A stretch of DNA of 64,000 bases from the NCBI GenBank assembly GCA_965205735.1, contig OZ242179.1, positions 1,674,001-1,738,000 of the forward strand, given 5' to 3'. Under the pieces are notes generated by a model. It was given only the letters and a program-made list of their open reading frames with translations, was not told the DNA's origin and did no database searches. The stretch comes from VXNE01 sp965205735 (GTDB taxonomy: Bacteria > Pseudomonadota > Gammaproteobacteria > Pseudomonadales > Azotimanducaceae). Positions 59,431 through 64,000 of the stretch are shown one piece after another; positions within the stretch are counted from its first letter, which is position 1, and the number at the start of each line of letters is the position of its first letter. A program made the position numbers and the translations under genes.

Positions 59431-60227
59431 CGTACGACCTCAATCTCGTATCGCGAACGCAACGACTCGTAGTAGCGTGCGTTTGCATCTGCACGGCGTT
59501 TCGCGTCGAGGTCGCCTACGACCTTCTCTTTCACCTCATGGAAACTGGGGGCGCGCGCCTGAGTCCGTTGGTTGACGCGCACCAAGTGGTAGCCGTAGCC
59601 GGATTCGACCGGGCCTTGCCAACCGTCTCCGGTGAGCTTGGCCAGTGATTCGGAGAACTTGGCGCCGAAGTCCTTGCGAACGTCGGCCTCGGAGACGTTA
59701 GCGAAGGTGTCGTGCAACATGAAAGGATCGCCGAGCGAGCGCCAGTTAGTCTCGTCGACATGGTGTGCTGCCGCGATCGCATCCTCGCGCGGCGTCGCAC
59801 GTGCATCGGGACTGAAGTAAACGTGCGAGAAGGAATATCGCGCCGGTATTCGGTAGCGCTCGGCGTTCGTTTGGAAAAACTCGATAGACTCCGCATCGGT
59901 CGGCGGCTCGAGTAGCGCGAGATCCTCGGTCAAAAACGTCAGCTTTTGAGCGAGACGGCGCCGGATGATGACGTCGTTATCGTCGAGACCAATGTTCCGC
60001 GCCTCCCGCACCAGTATCTCTTCGCGAACATGCGCGTTGATCAAGCCGTCGAGCTCCGTGTGAGTCGGCGGGCGGCCCATTTGTATTTGCCATTGATTTT
60101 GCAGCCGCTCGATATCCAGCGGTCCGACGCGCACGAGGTCCGGGCCGCTGGAACGCCACGCATCTACGCCAAAGATCGCGGCGCCGATCAACAGGAATGC
60201 CACCAACGGGTCCTTGAGGTATTTCAC
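59427..60227 (-). CDS. PpiC-type peptidyl-prolyl isomerase
   Basis: 266-residue membrane-anchored parvulin. A single N-terminal helix (PLVAFLLIGAAIFGVDAWRS) anchors it, with the body in the periplasm. A SurA-like N-terminal region (GRPPTHTELDGLINAHVREE) is followed by the PpiC domain at about residues 135-235 (YSFSHVYFSPDARATPREDA, FGAKFSESLAKLTGDGWQGP, VESGYGYHLVRVNQRTQARA), and the GYHLVRV block is typical. It helps fold exported or outer-membrane proteins, possibly the TonB receptor or DUF3604 proteins of this locus. Its stop overlaps the HupE start by 4 bases. Confidence 0.85.
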   Translation of the reverse strand: MKYLKDPLVAFLLIGAAIFGVDAWRSSGPDLVRVGPLDIERLQNQWQIQMGRPPTHTELDGLINAHVREEILVREARNIGLDDNDVIIRRRLAQKLTFLTEDLALLEPPTDAESIEFFQTNAERYRIPARYSFSHVYFSPDARATPREDAIAAAHHVDETNWRSLGDPFMLHDTFANVSEADVRKDFGAKFSESLAKLTGDGWQGPVESGYGYHLVRVNQRTQARAPSFHEVKEKVVGDLDAKRRADANARYYESLRSRYEIEVVR

Positions 60228-60375
60228 CGCGCTGTTTGAACAGAAAAGTACGGTGTTGTTGGCATGTCACTTCGTTGTTGAGCCCGGGCGGAGTGTAGAT
60301 TATGCAGAGACGCCGCAACAAAGGGCGCGAGCCCTCGTCCTGGCAACCTCAAGCCCCGGTCACCGAAGGGCACAC

Positions 60376-60407
60376 AAAAAACAGCCCGCACCTTTCGGTG
60401 CGGGCTG
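60376..60407 (-). terminator. Rho-independent terminator of the TonB gene
   Basis: Reading on the minus strand: stem CAGCCCGCACC / GGTGCGGGCTG (60397-60407 with 60382-60392), loop of 4 bases (GAAA), then a run of six T at 60381-60376. It lies 32 bases after the TonB receptor stop at 60439 and 148 bases before the PpiC start, so it separates the two transcripts at least in part. Confidence 0.85.
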
Positions 60408-60438
60408 CGCCATGGTTCAACTCAGCAAGCGCTGAGGG

Positions 60439-63081
60439 CTATTGGCTTAAGCTGAACTGCAACCCGAGTGTCCGCGGTGGATTGAAGCCATTATAGCCGC
60501 TGCTACCGAGCGTAAAGGGGTTGATCTCATCGGTGACATTCTGCACAAAGACGCCGACCTCATAGTTGTCCCGGGCCAGCAACAGCTTCAGATTCAGGAT
60601 CCGATTGGTTGGCGTCGGCCGCTCGTTGTTTTCGCTCCTGAACAACTTCGTGCCCCGGTAGTAGGAATCGGCACGCAGCGTAGCGTCGAAGCCGGCGAGC
60701 TCGAAGTCATACATCAACGAGGCGAAATAGGAGTGTACCGGCGTGAAGCTAATGCGGTTGCCCGCGTCGATGTTGACCCGTACCCCCGCACCCGCTATGA
60801 CCCCGCCCGACTGCTGCGTCTGGGTTTCCGCATCGGGGACATACGCGCCGCCCGCGTGCAAGCGCAACGAGTCGGTCAGTCTGCCCCGCAGCTCAAATTC
60901 ATAGCCTTGGGATGCGGCCTTGCCGATGTTGGCATTGACGTCCGGGCTATACGGTGTGGTGAGCAATGGGTTATCGGGATCCGGCAGAGCCGGGAAATTG
61001 GTGCCGGTGCGGACCACGGCATTATTGATGTCCGTGGCATACACGCTCGCGATGATGTCGAGGCGTCCATCCAGGACCGTCGCCTTGACCCCCAGCTCCC
61101 AGGACTCTATATCGTCGCCTTCGAAGTTCAGTAGTTGGCTGGCGGCTTCAGCTAGCTCCGCGGCGCCAGCGACGCCCCGCGCGGCGGCATCCTCATAGTC
61201 GTCCACTCGGGACACGAGCTGTGTGTTTATGCCTCCAGTGCGAAACGCCTCCGCATACGTGAGGTAGACCATCGTATCGTCGTTGGGCCGCCAGCTAAGG
61301 GTGACCTTCGGCGCCAATTTATCTTGCGTCGACGGCTCGGCGCGTGGGTTCGTCTGGCTCTGCGGTACCCACATGCCTCCCGGGCCTCTCAACAGCTCCA
61401 CCGTACTTTCGGCGTAGCGCACTCCGGCCAGGATATGGAACTGATCGCTTATGCGATAGCCCACCTCGCCGAAGATGGCCTCCGAATCCCGGTCTTGATA
61501 GCTGGCGCTGCTCCTGCGCCCGACACCTTGCAGAAGATTGTGGACTTGCCGCATCTGCTCGAGCGTCATCACCTCGGGGTTGAACGTGAAGCCCCCGGTG
61601 CAGACCACAGGATCCCCATTCTCGGTAACCGCAGGAACACCAGTGGCAGTGTTCGCGTAGGCGGTTCCACTTGCCACCCCCAGTGATCCGCAAGGCTCCC
61701 AAAGCCTTGGATCAGGATCGATGTCGATGCGCTGGATGTAGACACCGACGCTCCAGTCCAACCGGCTGTCCGTGTTGGAGACGAGGCGCGCCTCCGTGGC
61801 CCAGCGTTCATTGAGACTCGAATTAGCACGGACGCTGCTACGGCCCCAGAATCCACCGGTCCCGCAACCTGCTACCGCACATGCAGCATCGGTTCGTATG
61901 TCCCAAAGTCCCCCCTCGATGGTCCCGAAGGCACCGCCGACGCTCTGCTCCTCCGCAAAGCTGATGTCGTGCTCATAAAACCCCGAGGCCGCCATCAAGT
62001 CTGCCCACGGCAGCTCCCACTCGGCGCTGAGGTTGATGATCGTCGACCACGAATGTCCGCCGTCTTTCAATTGCGGCGAGGCCATGTGCGTCACGTAGAC
62101 GTGGGACGGGCCGTCTTTGTATCTCTGAGTCTTCCCGTCGAACGTGCCGTTCTCCCCGGTTTCGCAACCCCCTATGACGGGGTATTGCGGTACTTGGGGG
62201 AGTTGGTCGCCCCGAGGGAAATTGCCGTCCGCGGGGCGTTCCTCCGAGAAGCAGTGAAAGGCAATCCCGGGGCCGCCGATATCGCTTTCGACATAGTAGT
62301 ACGTCGCATTGAGCGTGAGCGCGTCGGTGGGATAGAAGGCGAGTTGGGCCCGTACTCCCCTCTCGTCGATCCCATCGACATCCTCAATGATTTCCGGCCC
62401 CACCTTATCGAGGATACCGGCCTTATTTCGCGCATAGGGGGTTATGCGCGCCGCCAGCCGCTCCCCGAGCGGGACATTGATCATGGAGTCGATGCGCCAC
62501 CCCATGTCACCAGAATGCGACGGGTCCGAAATCCTCGTTGTGAACGCCCAGTCGAAGCCCGCCGGATTGGGCTTCTTGGTGATGTAGCGGATCGCCCCCG
62601 CCATGCTGCCTTCGCCGTAGAGCGTGCCCTGCGGCCCCTTGAGCACCTCGATGCGCTCCAGGTCGAAGTTCGGAAGCCGCGGCTGCCGGGAGCTCGTGCC
62701 CGTGACGGGTACGTTGTCCACATAAATCGATACCGGTGAGGTCGGGGCCCGGAACTGGGCGATCCCGCGCGCCACGACTCTGTGCCAGGTGTTCGTGGCG
62801 TTGCCGTAGTTCAATCCGGGGATCGCCAGAAACAGGCTTGTGATGTCCTCGACGCCCCGTTGCTCGATATCGATGTCCGTTAATGCCGAGATGGTGACCG
62901 GCGTGTCCATCAGGTTCGTGTCGCGGTACGTGGCGGTGACGATGATTTCCTCGACCAGCGGTTCGCCTTCGGCTTCTTCGCCCTCGTCGGACTGGGCCGC
63001 CGCAGGCAAGCAGAACGTCATGCCGATCACGGCCAATGCCGCAATGCCGAGCTGTCGCCAGCTCATGGAATAGATAGTCAT
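60439..63081 (-). CDS. TonB-dependent receptor
   Basis: 880-residue outer-membrane receptor. It has a signal peptide (LGIAALAVIGMTFCLPAAAQ), a TonB-box-like EEIIVTATYRDT, a plug (TPVTISALTDIDIEQRG, VARGIAQFRAPTSPVSIYVD, LERIEVLKGPQGTLYGEGSM) and a long barrel ending NGFNPPRTLGLQFSLSQ. The FRAP/NPNL haem motifs of the other receptor are absent, and it resembles the large receptors of oligotrophs that take up carbohydrate, aromatic or other organic substrates. Start ATG 63081 (MTIYSMSWRQ) is chosen over 63207 because the signal starts there. A strong terminator follows it. The substrate is unknown; the downstream PpiC-HupE-DUF3604 genes may process it. Confidence 0.85.
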   Translation of the reverse strand: MTIYSMSWRQLGIAALAVIGMTFCLPAAAQSDEGEEAEGEPLVEEIIVTATYRDTNLMDTPVTISALTDIDIEQRGVEDITSLFLAIPGLNYGNATNTWHRVVARGIAQFRAPTSPVSIYVDNVPVTGTSSRQPRLPNFDLERIEVLKGPQGTLYGEGSMAGAIRYITKKPNPAGFDWAFTTRISDPSHSGDMGWRIDSMINVPLGERLAARITPYARNKAGILDKVGPEIIEDVDGIDERGVRAQLAFYPTDALTLNATYYYVESDIGGPGIAFHCFSEERPADGNFPRGDQLPQVPQYPVIGGCETGENGTFDGKTQRYKDGPSHVYVTHMASPQLKDGGHSWSTIINLSAEWELPWADLMAASGFYEHDISFAEEQSVGGAFGTIEGGLWDIRTDAACAVAGCGTGGFWGRSSVRANSSLNERWATEARLVSNTDSRLDWSVGVYIQRIDIDPDPRLWEPCGSLGVASGTAYANTATGVPAVTENGDPVVCTGGFTFNPEVMTLEQMRQVHNLLQGVGRRSSASYQDRDSEAIFGEVGYRISDQFHILAGVRYAESTVELLRGPGGMWVPQSQTNPRAEPSTQDKLAPKVTLSWRPNDDTMVYLTYAEAFRTGGINTQLVSRVDDYEDAAARGVAGAAELAEAASQLLNFEGDDIESWELGVKATVLDGRLDIIASVYATDINNAVVRTGTNFPALPDPDNPLLTTPYSPDVNANIGKAASQGYEFELRGRLTDSLRLHAGGAYVPDAETQTQQSGGVIAGAGVRVNIDAGNRISFTPVHSYFASLMYDFELAGFDATLRADSYYRGTKLFRSENNERPTPTNRILNLKLLLARDNYEVGVFVQNVTDEINPFTLGSSGYNGFNPPRTLGLQFSLSQ

Positions 63082-63399
63082 AAGTTTCCCTCTTGTCTCG
63101 TTGTAAGAACGAAACCAGCGATGTTGCATCACCAAGGGCGCGGTTGTTACACCACTCGCCGACAGGCGATGCCGCGCCGACGGTGTCCTCTCACGTAACT
63201 GCGCCACTGTACACTAAAGGCTGGTCGTTTGTTGATGGCCGAACGGGGACTTCAGAGGTCTACGAAGGTGTGAACGGCTCGCGGAACGCCCGGGAAAGTG
63301 GCCTTCGTCGCTCTCGCGACCGCCCGATTTGACGGCGCGGACAAGCGCATCCCCGCCGCGGGGCGGCGTTGGGCGAACCGTTGATGCGTCAGGCGGCGC
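63082..63399. other. Intergenic, upstream of the TonB gene
   Basis: About 318 bases with no recognisable gene. The promoter of the TonB receptor must lie here, but no clear operator or consensus element was seen. Confidence 0.35.
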
Positions 63400-63660
63400 C
63401 GGGCGGGGCGCGCGCCTCCAGCGAGACCATGGCCTGGTACAGCCAGTCCAGCCGGAAGTTCGTCTTCGCGAAGCGCACTCACACCCGGCGCGCCGTGCGA
63501 ACCATGTATGCCGCCGTGCGCATCACGTATCGGATGACCGAGCGGATGCCGTGCGCGCGCGCCTTTTTTGGCAGCGCCTCGTACTGCACCGCGCGCAGCA
63601 GGACCTGGGCGATCTGGCCCAACGCGTAGAACGCCTGGTTGGCGCGGTAGCGAGGCAGGG
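63400..63660 (-). pseudogene. Transposase C-terminal remnant with a nonsense codon
   Basis: On the minus strand this reads LPRYRANQAFYALGQIAQVL, then RAVQYEALPKKARAHGIRSV, then IRYVMRTAAYMVRTARRV, a TGA, and VRFAKTNFRLDWLYQAMVSL. This has the look of the C-terminal part of a DDE transposase (NQAFYALGQIAQ... with a basic helix, as in IS1380-like or related families). An in-frame stop and the lack of the catalytic DDE part or of inverted repeats mark it as a dead remnant. Confidence 0.5.
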
Positions 63661-63732
63661 ATTACTCGCCGCCAAGGCGGCTTACCCCTTGCGGGGCCGC
63701 TCGGCGACTCCGTCGCCTGCGCGTTGAGATAC

Positions 63733-64000
63733 CTATCGCTTCAAGTGAGGCATCACCGCTGCTGCGAATAGATGCGTCCCTTCTGCCCGTGGGGCATCGG
63801 CGATGCTGACCACAAATCTGTCCGCGCCCTGATCGATCACTTCGAGCAGGGACTCCGTGACCTGCTCCGGCGTTCCGACCAGACTGCTCCCACCGGACCT
63901 GACATTGGGATCGGCTTTCAGGCGGTTCAGTTCTTTTTCGTTTTCGGCAACGAGGACGCTTCTGCATATGACTTGCTTGATTTCGTCGTAGTCACGGCCA
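63733..64000 (-). CDS. Luciferase-like (LLM) oxidoreductase, partial at window edge
   Basis: C-terminal 88 codons of a second copy of the LLM gene at 39239-40131. The frame reads DYDEIKQVICRSVLVAENEK, NRLKADPNVRSGGSSLVGTP, VIDQGADRFVVSIADAPRAE and ends AAVMPHLKR with TAG at 63733. The match is about 90 % at DNA level and begins just past the stop (about 63723). In this visible part the frame is open, unlike the copy at 39 kb overall. The start lies outside the window. Confidence 0.8.
   Translation of the reverse strand, partial: GRDYDEIKQVICRSVLVAENEKELNRLKADPNVRSGGSSLVGTPEQVTESLLEVIDQGADRFVVSIADAPRAEGTHLFAAAVMPHLKR

Noticed and set aside
63400..63660. In-frame TGA in the transposase-like remnant, considered as selenocysteine
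   Set aside because: The TGA does not fall at a known redox position, no SECIS-like hairpin follows, and the surrounding gene is only a fragment.

Overview
The window is a 64 kb stretch of high-GC DNA from a Gram-negative bacterium. Supporting signs are two TonB-dependent receptors, a lipoprotein with a lipobox, a Fur-type operator, HupE/UreJ and PpiC proteins, and bacterial-type gene overlaps. A marine or host-associated gammaproteobacterium, perhaps from a metagenome, is my best guess but is not proven. The region is accessory-rich and partly decayed. Apparently intact catabolic and transport operons alternate with frameshifted, truncated or internally deleted genes, toxin-antitoxin modules, a restriction-modification pair, duplications and short repeats. 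No tRNA, rRNA or CRISPR array was recognised.

Layout. 1-5.2 kb: a broken YejE-type permease fused to a truncated NTF2-like gene, then a compact operon holding a duplicated-domain unknown protein, a TPP decarboxylase/synthase-like enzyme and an E1 alpha/beta pair without E2 or E3. 5.2-7.6 kb: an unknown winged-helix protein, a GNAT enzyme and a glutathione peroxidase whose in-frame UGA sits exactly at the catalytic Cys/Sec position, followed by an fdhF-like SECIS hairpin. 7.9-14.7 kb: a small inverted-repeat element, a frameshifted XRE-ImmA gene with a PIN remnant, two SnoaL-like genes, a DUF433/DUF5615 toxin-antitoxin pair, a DUF4258-like gene and several fragments. 14.7-19.5 kb: a tandem array of about seven copies of a small membrane-protein gene, with a patchwork segment that looks like an assembly chimera.

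19.5-30.2 kb: an acyltransferase, a HisD-like dehydrogenase, a CbiX-like lipoprotein plus a haem-type TonB receptor behind a Fur box, a deleted Na+/H+ antiporter, a regulator divergent from a sterol-desaturase-like hydroxylase, and an HTTM-like/DCC fusion. 30.3-38.0 kb: one 2,565-residue exported protein with a subtilisin-like domain, GLUG repeats and fibronectin III domains, flanked by a 259-bp direct repeat. 38.3-47.7 kb: Doc/AbrB, HipBA and RES/Xre toxin-antitoxin modules, a frameshifted luciferase-like oxidoreductase, a DUF3500 protein and a SmaI-like R-M pair. 47.8-54.3 kb: a secreted unknown protein, a two-subunit CoA transferase, a broken polyamine-binding protein, an FGE-like protein, a duplicated acetyltransferase and an aldo/keto reductase. 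54.3-63.1 kb: a same-strand locus of TonB receptor, PpiC, HupE/UreJ and two tandem DUF3604 genes made by a 2.14-kb duplication. The window ends in a transposase remnant and a second partial copy of the luciferase-like gene.

How the genes may work together. The 640-5195 operon probably runs one thiamine-dependent 2-oxoacid or acyloin pathway. The 22.6-26.0 kb pair probably takes up haem or another metallated tetrapyrrole under iron control. The 54-63 kb cluster has the shape of an uptake-and-processing locus of unknown substrate. The many frameshifts may be genuine decay or indel errors in a draft assembly; the patchwork inside the array shows that assembly error is a real possibility here.
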